Assembly: GCF_014202475.1 (NCBI RefSeq) | Contig: NZ_JACHGV010000002.1 | Coordinates: 1-64,000, forward strand | Length of the DNA stretch: 64,000 bases | From: Streptomyces paradoxus | Lineage (GTDB): Bacteria; Actinomycetota; Actinomycetes; Streptomycetales; Streptomycetaceae | Reading direction: 5' to 3' | In this document: one piece after another, positions 1-7,770 of the stretch | Layout of the letters: each line of letters starts with the position of its first letter | Numbering within the stretch: the first letter of the stretch is position 1 | Notes under the pieces: model-generated | The model's database searches: none | The model's input: only the letters and a program-made list of their open reading frames with translations | Told to the model about the DNA's origin: nothing | Translations under genes and position numbers: made by a program

Positions 1-148
1 GGTTTTGGGGGGGGTGGCCGGGGTGTCTTGGGGGGCCGGGGTGCGGGGGGGGGGGGGGGGGGTGTCTCCCGGGGGGGGGGGGGGGGGGGCCCCCGGGGGG
101 CGCCCCCGGGGGGCCCCCCCCCCCCCCCACGCCCCCGCGGACGGCACA
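1..148. other. Low-complexity poly-G/poly-C window end
   Basis: The first ~130 bases are almost only G and C, with G runs up to about 20 followed by C runs, then the 3' flank of the first gene. No codon structure is convincing here. A G-rich stretch followed directly by its C-rich complement can fold on itself and is typical of a badly read contig end. I treat it as sequence of doubtful accuracy rather than a feature. Confidence 0.6.
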
Positions 149-1123
149 TCAGCCCAGATGCCCCCGGACCTCTTCCGCGGCCTCGTCCCCGTACGCCTTC
201 GTGAACCGCTCCATGAAGTGCCCGCGCCGCAGCTGGTACTCCTGCGTCCCCACCGTCTCGATGACGAGGGTCGCCAGCATGCAGCCGATCTGCGCGGCAC
301 GCTCCAGGGAGACGCCCCAGGCCAGGCCCGACATGAAGCCCGCTCGGAACGCGTCGCCGACGCCCGTGGGGTCGGCCTTGCGCTCCTCGTCCGGTGTGCC
401 GACCTCGATCGGGTCCTCGCCGGCCCGCTCGATGCGTACGCCGCGCGCGCCGAGGGTGGTGACGCGGTGGCCCACGCGGGACAGGATCTCCTCGTCGCTC
501 CAGCCGGTCTTGGTCTCGATGAGGCCCTTCTCGTACTCGTTGGAGAAGAGGTACGTGGCCCCGTCCAGCAGGATGCGGATCTCCTCGCCGTTCATCCGGG
601 CGATCTGCTGGGAGAAGTCGGCGGCGAACGGGATGGACCGGGAGCGGCACTCCTCGGTGTGGCGGAGCATGGCCTCGGGGTCGTCGGCGCCGATGGAGAC
701 CAGGTCGAGGCCACCGACGCGGTCGGCGACGGTCTTCAACTCGATGAGGCGGGCCTCGCTCATGGCGCCGGTGTAGAAGGAGCCGATCTGGTTGTGGTCG
801 GCGTCGGTCGTGCACACGAAGCGGGCGGTGTGCAGCGTGTCGGAGATACGGACCGAGTCGGTGTCGACGCCGTGCCGCTCCAGCCAGGCGCGGTACTCGT
901 CGAAGTCCGCGCCCGCGGCGCCGACCAGGATCGGGCGGGTGCCGAGCTGACCCATGCCGAAGGCGATGTTCGCGGCGACGCCGCCGCGGCGGACGTCGAG
1001 CTTGTCGACCAGGAACGACAGCGAGACCGTGTGCAGCTGGTCCGCTACGAGCTGGTCGGCGAAGCGGCCGGGGAAGGTCATGAGGTGGTCGGTGGCGATG
1101 GAGCCGGTGACTGCGATGCGCAC
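149..1123 (-). CDS. adoK: Adenosine kinase, PfkB family
   Basis: This 324-residue protein phosphorylates adenosine to AMP in purine salvage, judging by close resemblance (from memory) to mycobacterial AdoK. The N-terminus MRIAVTGSIATDHLM and the PfkB signature 2 DPTGVGDAFRAGF, with the catalytic Asp in GVGD near residue 257, are both present. Length is the same as the mycobacterial enzyme. Start is GTG at 1123, preceded by CAGGAG about 9 nt upstream. It is transcribed away from the small ORF at 1256. The divergent intergenic region holds a 9-bp inverted repeat (1166-1174 and 1205-1213). A more general ribokinase-like sugar kinase is the alternative, but the overall match favours adenosine. 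Confidence 0.85.
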   Translation of the reverse strand: MRIAVTGSIATDHLMTFPGRFADQLVADQLHTVSLSFLVDKLDVRRGGVAANIAFGMGQLGTRPILVGAAGADFDEYRAWLERHGVDTDSVRISDTLHTARFVCTTDADHNQIGSFYTGAMSEARLIELKTVADRVGGLDLVSIGADDPEAMLRHTEECRSRSIPFAADFSQQIARMNGEEIRILLDGATYLFSNEYEKGLIETKTGWSDEEILSRVGHRVTTLGARGVRIERAGEDPIEVGTPDEERKADPTGVGDAFRAGFMSGLAWGVSLERAAQIGCMLATLVIETVGTQEYQLRRGHFMERFTKAYGDEAAEEVRGHLG

Positions 1124-1165
1124 GGCGTGGATTCTCCTGAGGGAGGCGGACCTTGACAGTTCACG

Positions 1166-1213
1166 CTATCGGGTGGGCGGGGCGGCTCTGAAGGCATCGA
1201 AACTACCCGATAG
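1166..1213. promoter_or_regulatory. Inverted repeat in adoK divergent region
   Basis: CTATCGGGT at 1166-1174 and ACCCGATAG at 1205-1213 are perfect 9-bp inverted copies 30 nt apart. The right copy is also part of the shorter palindrome CTACCCGATAGTAG. They lie between the divergent starts at 1123 and 1256, a position suited to a regulator dimer or loop. The function is inferred from position only. Confidence 0.4.
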
Positions 1214-1255
1214 TAGATCTTTCTCCGTGAGCTCGACCGTGCATACGGTGCCGCT

Positions 1256-1465
1256 ATGACGAACCTCAAGCTCCATGCACCCGTTCCGGTCGATCTCGAA
1301 GGCGATCTGGCGTCGCTCGCCGGGGACGGGGCACGGATGGCTCCGCACTGGGCGGTCCCCGACCGGGTCGCCTCGCGGCCGGTCTCCCCGGCCCTGATCC
1401 ACGGCGTGTCCGTACCCCCCGCGTCGGCGCGGCTGCTCGACGCCATGGAGGACTACGGGGACTGA
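1256..1465 (+). CDS. Small conserved-type hypothetical protein, leaderless
   Basis: This 69-residue protein begins MTNLKLHAPVPVDLEGD and ends LLDAMEDYGD. No domain is recognised. Support for coding comes from strong G/C preference at third codon positions throughout and from TACGGT at 1244-1249, ending 6 nt before the ATG, which fits a -10 element of a leaderless mRNA; there is no Shine-Dalgarno. No membrane segment or signal peptide is visible. It is divergent from the adenosine kinase gene and lies 146 bp before the next gene. Competing minus-strand frames lack a plausible start and domain content. Confidence 0.6.
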   Translation: MTNLKLHAPVPVDLEGDLASLAGDGARMAPHWAVPDRVASRPVSPALIHGVSVPPASARLLDAMEDYGD

Positions 1466-1611
1466 ACGGCGCACACACGGGAACCGTGTGCTCCCCCGCT
1501 GCGTCCCATCGCTGTCCCCCGTAAAGGGGAGGCGGGATACGACCCTCCAGCGGGCCCGTAGGTGACGGGCCGGGTCCCATGGGACAGCTGTGCAGCCGAA
1601 GGAGCGATGCG

Positions 1612-3489
1612 GTGAACACCGAGCGACCCGACAACGACGACGACGCCAGGGCGGCGGACGGCGCCACCGCCGACGCCCCGGAGGTCGAGGTGCCTGCCGA
1701 GGCCAACGTGTCGCCGGGTGCCGCTGACTCCGACGAGACACCCAAGGCCGCGGAGGCCGCTGACTCCGACGAGACACCCGAGGTCACTGAGGCAGCCGAG
1801 GTTCCTGAGGCACAGGGTGAGAACGCCGGGGCCGATGGGGGCAGCGAGGGCGAGGCGGCCCCGGCAGCCGACGAGCCGGGTACGCCGGAAGCCGGGACCA
1901 CCGGTACGCCCGGAGACTCGCAGGACGACGCCGAGCCGGTCCCGGGCCCGGCCCCGGACGGCGAAGTCGCCGGGGACGCCGCGGAAGAAGCCCGCCCCGA
2001 TGCCGCCCCGGCGCCGGTGGGTGACCTCCCCCGGGACGAAGAGGACCTGGTCCGGCACGGCGGTGGCCGTCCCCGTACGCCCGCGATCATCGCCTCCGTC
2101 GCCGCCGCCGTGCTGCTGATCGGCGGCGGCGGGGCCTGGCTCGCCTCCAACGCGTCCAGCGGGGCGGGCGGCGGTACGACGTCCGGTGCGCCCGGCGGGG
2201 ACGACACTCCCCCGCCGCTCGCACTCGACGGCTACTCGGAGTCCACGGCGGACGGCGGCAACGGCATCGCACCCGGCGAGCCCAATCCCTACGGCGCCAC
2301 GTACAAGGTCGACGGCACGCTGCCCGACGGTCCCGGCAAGGCGCCGGTGTACCGGGCGCGGGGCGAGGTCACGAAGGAGGAGGTGGCCCGGCTGGCGAAG
2401 GCCCTTGGGCTCGACGGGCCGCCCGTGGCGCAGGGCGAGGCCTGGAAGATCGGGGGCCAGGACGGGTCGGGCCCGAGCCTTCAGGTGAACCGGCAGGCGC
2501 CGGGGGCCTGGACCTTCAGCCGGTACGCCCCGGGCACCGACAACTGCAAGGGCACCGACACCTGCACCGCCCCGCGGACCGGCGGCACGCCGGTGAGCGA
2601 GGAGGCGGCGGAGAAGGCCGCCGCGCCCGTGCTGAAGGCGGTGGGTCAGGACGACGCGAAGGTCGACGCGAGCCAGGTCATGGGGGCCCAGCGGGTGGTG
2701 AACGCCGCTCCCGAGGTCGGCGGACTGCCGACGCACGGCTGGACGACCGGGGTCACGGTCGGCTCGGACGGCGAGGTCGTCGGCGGCAGCGGCCAGCTGA
2801 AAACGCCGGTGAAGGGCGACACGTACCCCGTGATCGGCGCCGAGAAGGCGCTGGAGCTGATGAACGGGCAGCCGAAGAGCGATCCCCGGATGGGCATCGG
2901 CGACTGCGCCAGCCCCGTGCCGCTGAAGGACCGGCTGGAGCAGCCCTGCGAGCAGCCGTCGAGCGGCACTCCTCAGCAGGACACGGTCACGGTCGAGAAC
3001 GCGGTGTTCGGGCTGGCCGCGCACGTCGTGGACGGGCAGCAGGCGCTGGTGCCGTCCTGGCTGTTCGAGGTGACGGCGCCGGGCGCGAAGGACCCGTTCA
3101 CGGTGACGTACCCGGCGGTGGAGCCGAAGTTCCTGGCCTCTCCCGAGCCGAGCGAGCCGAGTGACCAGCCGACGTCGGCTCCCGGTCCGCGCGAGGTGAA
3201 GGTGGACGGCTACCGGGCCGAGGGCGCGGAGCTGACGGTGACCTTCACGGGCGGGGTGTGCGCGGACTACGACGTGAAGGCGAGCGAGAAGGGCGACGAG
3301 GTGACGGTCACCGTGACGTCGACCCCGTGGCCGGACAAGATCTGCGTCATGATCGCCAAGCAGTTCCAGGAGACCGTGCAGCTGGACGAGCCGCTCGGTG
3401 ACCGGGCGGTCGTCGACGCGGACGGCAAGGCGGTGCCGCTGGCCAAGGAGGGCGCGCGGCTGCCGGCTCCGCCCACCCAGGAGCGGTAG
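1612..3489 (+). CDS. Single-pass membrane protein with acidic N-terminus, unknown
   Basis: The product is 625 residues. The first ~150 are very acidic and rich in Glu, Asp, Pro and Ala, and likely disordered. One transmembrane segment follows at about 158-178 (IIASVAAAVLLIGGGGAWLA), then a large extracytoplasmic region ending in a DYDVKASEKGDEVTVTV-type beta-rich segment. No enzyme motif is recognised; the outer part reads like a repeated beta-strand sensor or adhesion fold. The GTG at 1612 is preferred over ATG 1579 because AAGGAG (1599-1604) sits 7 nt upstream. The acidic region includes a 36-bp tandem duplication. It converges on the Fe-S carrier gene, with a strong hairpin between them. 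Confidence 0.8.
   Translation: MNTERPDNDDDARAADGATADAPEVEVPAEANVSPGAADSDETPKAAEAADSDETPEVTEAAEVPEAQGENAGADGGSEGEAAPAADEPGTPEAGTTGTPGDSQDDAEPVPGPAPDGEVAGDAAEEARPDAAPAPVGDLPRDEEDLVRHGGGRPRTPAIIASVAAAVLLIGGGGAWLASNASSGAGGGTTSGAPGGDDTPPPLALDGYSESTADGGNGIAPGEPNPYGATYKVDGTLPDGPGKAPVYRARGEVTKEEVARLAKALGLDGPPVAQGEAWKIGGQDGSGPSLQVNRQAPGAWTFSRYAPGTDNCKGTDTCTAPRTGGTPVSEEAAEKAAAPVLKAVGQDDAKVDASQVMGAQRVVNAAPEVGGLPTHGWTTGVTVGSDGEVVGGSGQLKTPVKGDTYPVIGAEKALELMNGQPKSDPRMGIGDCASPVPLKDRLEQPCEQPSSGTPQQDTVTVENAVFGLAAHVVDGQQALVPSWLFEVTAPGAKDPFTVTYPAVEPKFLASPEPSEPSDQPTSAPGPREVKVDGYRAEGAELTVTFTGGVCADYDVKASEKGDEVTVTVTSTPWPDKICVMIAKQFQETVQLDEPLGDRAVVDADGKAVPLAKEGARLPAPPTQER
1720..1779 (+). repeat. 36-bp tandem duplication inside the acidic region
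   Basis: A 24-bp sequence at 1720-1743 recurs exactly at 1756-1779, a period of 36 bp (12 codons), encoding two copies of AADSDETP. It keeps the reading frame of the membrane protein gene and probably arose by slippage or unequal exchange in a disordered segment. Confidence 0.85.
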
Positions 3490-3505
3490 GAGCGGCCGTA
3501 CGGCA

Positions 3506-3544
3506 CGAAGGCGGCGGCCCCGTCGGAGGGGGCCGCCGCCTTCG
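3506..3544. terminator. Bidirectional terminator hairpin
   Basis: Sixteen-base arms, CGAAGGCGGCGGCCCC at 3506-3521 and its exact complement at 3529-3544, enclose a 7-nt loop. It lies between two convergent genes ending at 3489 and 3580, so it can serve both. There is no T-tract, as is usual in Streptomyces. Confidence 0.85.
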
Positions 3545-3579
3545 TCGTGTCCGCGGCCGCCGGTGGCGGCTCGGCAGGC

Positions 3580-3936
3580 TCAGCTGAAGGAGTCGCCGCA
3601 GGCGCAGGAGCCCGTCGCGTTGGGGTTGTCGATCGTGAAGCCCTGCTTCTCGATGGTGTCCACGAAGTCGATCGTGGCACCGCCCAGGTACGGGGCGCTC
3701 ATGCGGTCGGTGACGACCTTCACACCGCCGAAGTCCTTCTCGACGTCGCCGTCGAGGGCGCGCTCGTCGAAGAAGAGCTGGTAGCGCAGGCCCGAGCAGC
3801 CGCCGGGCTGGACGGCGACCCGCAGCGCGAGGTCCTCGCGGCCTTCCTGGTCGAGCAGCGCCTTGACCTTGGACGCGGCGGCGTCGGTCAGGATGATGCC
3901 GTCGGTGACGGTGCTGGTCTCGTCCGATACGGACAT
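3580..3936 (-). CDS. erpA: Iron-sulfur cluster insertion protein ErpA
   Basis: This 118-residue A-type carrier delivers Fe-S clusters to client enzymes. The three conserved cysteines are visible: one in QPGGCSGLRYQL and two in GSCACGDSF at the C-terminus. Length matches the HesB/IscA/ErpA family. ATG at 3936 has GGGAGA 7 nt upstream. It lies divergent to nadA, whose product carries a 4Fe-4S cluster, so a functional link through cluster supply is plausible. IscA or SufA naming is possible; without isc or suf neighbours, ErpA fits best. Confidence 0.92.
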   Translation of the reverse strand: MSVSDETSTVTDGIILTDAAASKVKALLDQEGREDLALRVAVQPGGCSGLRYQLFFDERALDGDVEKDFGGVKVVTDRMSAPYLGGATIDFVDTIEKQGFTIDNPNATGSCACGDSFS

Positions 3937-4127
3937 CTACATCTCTCCCGGGTTGTACGGAGACTGCTTGCCGACGGTTCCAACCGGCGGGGCCTCGGAT
4001 TCATTCCGGGGCCGGTCGCGCGTTCTCGGCTCCTTTTCATGCTCGCACACGCGCCGGGAACCGGAAAACGGCTCTTTGCGGGTCTTCCCGGGAATGAACG
4101 GCGGCCCACCGGGATTCACGTCACACA

Positions 4128-4188
4128 GACGCTATGGCCATCGTCAAAGTGACGTGAAGCGGTTATGATAGATAGCGTCAAATCGACG
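4128..4188. promoter_or_regulatory. nadA promoter with nested inverted repeats
   Basis: A -10 TATGAT is seen at 4164-4169 and a plausible -35 TCGTCA at 4141-4146, 17 nt apart. CGTCA-AAG-TGACG (4142-4154) overlaps the -35, and CGTC-AAATC-GACG (4176-4188) lies just past the -10. GACGCTAT (4128-4135) and ATAGCGTC (4172-4179) form a further 8-bp inverted pair around the promoter. This layout suggests repression, perhaps by an NAD-responsive regulator, which is inference. Confidence 0.55.
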
Positions 4189-4219
4189 AAAAGTCGCAGA
4201 AACAGAAAGGGTGCGTGTC

Positions 4220-5404
4220 GTGACCACCGCCCAGACCCAGGAGCTCGACGTACAGCCGACGCCCCTCGCCCTGCTGCTCCTCGGCCGTGAGGCCGACCCG
4301 AAGAGCGAGCGCGGTGTGGAGTGTCCCGGCGACCTGCCCTCGCCGTCCGACCCGGACCTGGTGGAGCGCGCCCGCAAGGCGAAGGAGAAGCTCGGGGACA
4401 AGGTCTTCGTGCTCGGCCACCACTACCAGCGCGACGAGGTCATCCAGTTCGCCGACGTGACGGGTGACTCGTTCAAGCTGGCCCGCGACGCGGCCGCCCG
4501 CCCGGAGGCCGAGTACATCGTGTTCTGCGGCGTGCACTTCATGGCGGAGTCCGCGGACATCCTGACGTCCGACGACCAGAAGGTCGTCCTGCCCGACCTC
4601 GCCGCCGGCTGCTCGATGGCCGACATGGCGACGGCCGAGCAGGTCGCCGAGTGCTGGGACGTGCTGACCGAGGCCGGGATAGCCGAGCAGGTCGTGCCCG
4701 TCTCGTACATGAACTCCTCCGCCGACATCAAGGCCTTCACGGGCAAGCACGGCGGCACGATCTGTACCTCGTCCAACGCCAAGCGGGCCCTGGACTGGGC
4801 GTTCGAGCAGGGCGAGAAGGTGCTCTTCCTGCCCGACCAGCACCTCGGGCGCAACACCGCCGTGCGCGACATGGGCATGTCCCTGGAGGACTGCGTCGTC
4901 TACAACCCGCACCGGCCGAACGGCGGCCTGACGGCCGACGAGCTGCGCGCGGCGAAGATGATCCTGTGGCGCGGCCACTGCTCGGTGCACGGCCGCTTCA
5001 GCCTGGACTCGGTGAACGACGTGCGCGAGCGCATCCCGGGTGTGAACGTCCTGGTGCACCCCGAGTGCAAGCACGAGGTCGTGGCCGCGGCGGACTACGT
5101 CGGTTCGACGGAGTACATCATCAAGGCCCTGGAGGCCGCGCCGGCCGGCTCCAAGTGGGCCATCGGCACGGAGCTGAACCTGGTCCGCCGCCTGGCGAAC
5201 CGTTTCGCGCCGGAGGGCAAGGAGATCGTCTTCCTCGACAAGACGGTCTGCTTCTGCTCGACCATGAACCGCATCGACCTCCCCCACCTGGTCTGGGCCC
5301 TGGAGTCCCTGGCCGAGGGCAACCTCGTCAACCGCATCGAGGTGGACAAGGAGACGGAGGCGTTCGCGAAGCTGGCCCTGGAGCGGATGCTGGCGCTGCC
5401 GTAA
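4220..5404 (+). CDS. nadA: Quinolinate synthase NadA
   Basis: NadA condenses iminoaspartate with dihydroxyacetone phosphate to quinolinate in de novo NAD synthesis, using a 4Fe-4S cluster. The 394-residue sequence shows VLGHHYQRDEVIQFAD near the start, AGCSMADMA, the HPECKHEV segment, and the C-terminal CFCSTMN cysteine motif. GTG at 4220 is chosen because AAAGG ends 9 nt upstream; GTG 4211 would touch that site. No nadB or nadC is adjacent, so the pathway is split. Inverted repeats overlap its promoter. The gene is convergent with the kinase gene at 5423, with 18 bp between them. Confidence 0.95.
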   Translation: MTTAQTQELDVQPTPLALLLLGREADPKSERGVECPGDLPSPSDPDLVERARKAKEKLGDKVFVLGHHYQRDEVIQFADVTGDSFKLARDAAARPEAEYIVFCGVHFMAESADILTSDDQKVVLPDLAAGCSMADMATAEQVAECWDVLTEAGIAEQVVPVSYMNSSADIKAFTGKHGGTICTSSNAKRALDWAFEQGEKVLFLPDQHLGRNTAVRDMGMSLEDCVVYNPHRPNGGLTADELRAAKMILWRGHCSVHGRFSLDSVNDVRERIPGVNVLVHPECKHEVVAAADYVGSTEYIIKALEAAPAGSKWAIGTELNLVRRLANRFAPEGKEIVFLDKTVCFCSTMNRIDLPHLVWALESLAEGNLVNRIEVDKETEAFAKLALERMLALP

Positions 5405-5422
5405 CCCCGGTCCCGTCCGTCG

Positions 5423-7654
5423 TCACCCCGAGCGCGGTTTCCGCCCGGGGTGCGCGGGGTCGAGGCTGAAGACGCTGCCGCCGGGGGTGGTCGCGACGAG
5501 GGCGCCTTCGAGGAGCCGCACCGGAGTGGCGCCCCAGTCGGTGGCGTTGCTCTGGGCCCTCGGCTGCGTGTCCCACAGCAGCGTGCCGTTCTTCGCGTCG
5601 AGCGCTCCGACGCGTCCGCTGGCACTGGCGAGGTACACGGCCCGGGTCCGTGGGTCGTACGTCGCCTCGCCCGGCTGTTCCAGGCTGGTCGGGGTCTGCC
5701 ACAGGGGCTTGCCCGTGCGGGCGGACACGGCGGTGACGCGTCCGCTGGCGGTGGCGAACCACAGGGTGCCGTCCGCCAGCGTCACCTCCCCCTCGTACTC
5801 CTCGGCCAGCTTCGTCGTGCTCTGCGCACCGGTGCCGGGGTCAACGAGCCGGATCGCCGCATAGGGCGCGTCCTCCCCCATGAGGATGTTCCCGTCCTCG
5901 TCCTGGGTCAGGTCCAGGAACAGGAGCCGGCCGTCGAAGGCGCCGAGCAGCCCGCCGACCTGGTGGGGCACGCTCAGCCGGCGCGCCGGGCCGTCGGCCG
6001 GGTGCAGTTGCATGACGAAACCGTTCTCCGGTCTCTCCTCCGAGGTGCACTCCAGCCACAGCTTCCCGGCCACCTGCCTGGTCCCGCAGAGGTGCTTCGC
6101 GGGCAGCCGTTCCGTCCAGCGCGGGGCGCCGGTGCGGATCGAGCGGGCCGTCACCGAGGTGCCGTCGCCTTCCGGGATCACGACGATGCCGCCGTTGAAG
6201 GCCACCTCCGCCCGCCCGTCGTTCACCGCGCGGTCCCAGAGCCGTTCGCCGGTGCCGGTGTCGAACGCGAAGACCCGGGTCGCCCCTTCACCCGGGGGCT
6301 CCTGCTGCACCAGGACGGTGTCGTCCCGGACGGTCAGGATCTCGAACCTGGAGAGGTCGTCGCCGGTGACGGCCGCCGCCGGGCCGGCGCGCCAGACGGT
6401 CTCGCCCGTCTTCCCGTCCAGGCGGACGGGGAGGATCCCGTCGCCCGCGCAGTAGACGGCCCCCTCGTACGTCTTACACGCCGGACCGCCCCGCAGCCCG
6501 CCGCTCTGCGGCTGCTGCGCCTTGCGCACACCGCGCCCGGCCGTCTCGTACACGGTCGTCTGCCAGGGCTTCCAGCCGGCCGGCGGCGCCGCCCACCGGG
6601 CGTTCGCGGACGGAGAGGCCCCCTCCCGGTCCGCGCTCTGCGCCCAGCCGGGGCCGAGCGTCAGATAGGCCGTCAGGCCGAGGACGGCGGCGCCGACCGT
6701 GCCCGTCGCGGCGAGCAGCGGGCGGACGCGGCGGCGGGGGCGGACGGGGTCCGGCGGGTCCGCCACGGTCGCGGGGTGGGCGGGCTCGACGGCCGGGAGC
6801 CTGTCCGCGCGCAGGGGCATGGTGGCCGGGTCGCCGTCCGCCGGCTCGGGCAGGACGGCGGCCAGCTCCCGGGCCAGCTCGTCGAGTCCGGGCCGGTCCG
6901 CGGGCTCCTTGGCCAGGCAGCGCTCCAGCAGCCGGCGCAGCGGCCCGTCGATGCCCGTCAGCACGGGTTCGTCGTGCACCACCCGGTACGCCGTCAGATA
7001 GGGGCTGTCCGCGTCGAAGGGGCCGCGTCCGGTGACGGAGTACACCAGCAGTGCCCCGAGGGAGAAGACGTCCGACGCCGGGCCGACCGCGCGGGCGTCG
7101 ACGAGCTGTTCGGGGGACATGAAGGGCGGTGTGCCGATCATCTGGCCGGTCTCGGTCAGCGTCTGGTGGTTCTCCGCCGCGCGGGAGATGCCGAAGTCGA
7201 TGACGCGCGGGCCGTCTTCGGCCAGCAGGACATTGGCCGGCTTCAGGTCCCGGTGCACCACCCCTGCCCGGTGGATGTCGCGCAGGGCCTCCACCAGGCC
7301 CAGGGCCAGCCCGCGCAGTTCGGCGTCCGGCAGGGCGCCGCGGTCGCGGATCCGCCGGGCGAGCGAGGGCCCGGGCACGTACTGGGTGGCCATCCAGGGC
7401 CGGGGCGCCTCGGGGTCCGCGTCCAGGACGGGTGCCGTGAAGGCTCCGCTGACCTTGCGGACCGCCGCGATCTCCTGCCGGAACCGGGCCCGGAAGACGG
7501 GGTCCGCGGCGTACTGGGCGTGGACGACCTTGATGGCCACGTCACGGCCCGAACGCGCCCTGGCCCGGTAGACGACGCCCATGCCCCCGGCCCCGAGCCG
7601 GTCGAACAGCCGGTAGCCGCCGACCGACTTCGGGTCCTCGCTGTGCAGCGGCAC
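5423..7654 (-). CDS. Membrane Ser/Thr protein kinase with PQQ-like beta-propeller
   Basis: A Hanks-type kinase occupies the first ~270 residues: glycine loop LGAGGMGVVY, lysine in VAIKVV, catalytic HRDLKPANVLL, DFGIS and MSPEQL. A proline-rich linker leads to one transmembrane helix near 315-335 (LLAATGTVGAAVLGLTAYL). The outer ~400 residues hold repeats of the type TGKPLWQTP and NGTLLWDTQ, typical of PQQ-like beta-propellers. Such kinases are thought to sense a ligand outside and phosphorylate targets inside; substrates here are unknown. GTG 7654 follows GGAAGGGG. It is last in a same-strand block with RND, two-component and psp genes. Confidence 0.9.
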   Translation of the reverse strand: MPLHSEDPKSVGGYRLFDRLGAGGMGVVYRARARSGRDVAIKVVHAQYAADPVFRARFRQEIAAVRKVSGAFTAPVLDADPEAPRPWMATQYVPGPSLARRIRDRGALPDAELRGLALGLVEALRDIHRAGVVHRDLKPANVLLAEDGPRVIDFGISRAAENHQTLTETGQMIGTPPFMSPEQLVDARAVGPASDVFSLGALLVYSVTGRGPFDADSPYLTAYRVVHDEPVLTGIDGPLRRLLERCLAKEPADRPGLDELARELAAVLPEPADGDPATMPLRADRLPAVEPAHPATVADPPDPVRPRRRVRPLLAATGTVGAAVLGLTAYLTLGPGWAQSADREGASPSANARWAAPPAGWKPWQTTVYETAGRGVRKAQQPQSGGLRGGPACKTYEGAVYCAGDGILPVRLDGKTGETVWRAGPAAAVTGDDLSRFEILTVRDDTVLVQQEPPGEGATRVFAFDTGTGERLWDRAVNDGRAEVAFNGGIVVIPEGDGTSVTARSIRTGAPRWTERLPAKHLCGTRQVAGKLWLECTSEERPENGFVMQLHPADGPARRLSVPHQVGGLLGAFDGRLLFLDLTQDEDGNILMGEDAPYAAIRLVDPGTGAQSTTKLAEEYEGEVTLADGTLWFATASGRVTAVSARTGKPLWQTPTSLEQPGEATYDPRTRAVYLASASGRVGALDAKNGTLLWDTQPRAQSNATDWGATPVRLLEGALVATTPGGSVFSLDPAHPGRKPRSG
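5424..5452. terminator. Imperfect hairpin between nadA and kinase gene
   Basis: CACCCCG (5424-5430) pairs with CGGGGTG (5446-5452), with an inner GCGG/CCGC stem around TTT. It begins 20 nt after the nadA stop and overlaps the last codons of the convergent kinase gene, so it probably terminates nadA transcription. Confidence 0.55.
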
Positions 7655-7711
7655 GCCCGAATCCCCTTCCCCCGTAAAGCCGTTCGGGCCACAGGATACG
7701 TAACGGGACGA

Positions 7712-7759
7712 GGCGGCGGCCGGGCCCCGGCCGGGAAGGTCCGGTGCCCGGCCGCCGCC
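7712..7759 (-). terminator. Terminator of the RND transporter gene
   Basis: GGCGGCGGCCGGGC at 7712-7725 and its exact complement at 7746-7759 form a 14-bp stem with a 20-nt loop. It begins 12 nt past the RND stop codon in the direction of transcription and separates that gene from the kinase gene. Confidence 0.75.
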
Positions 7760-7770
7760 GGGTCAGGCCG

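Noticed and set aside
1266..3024. Minus-strand open frames opposite the acidic membrane protein
   Set aside because: They carry Arg/Ser/Pro-rich text and lack start sites; the plus-strand gene has a Shine-Dalgarno, a membrane helix and sound codon usage.
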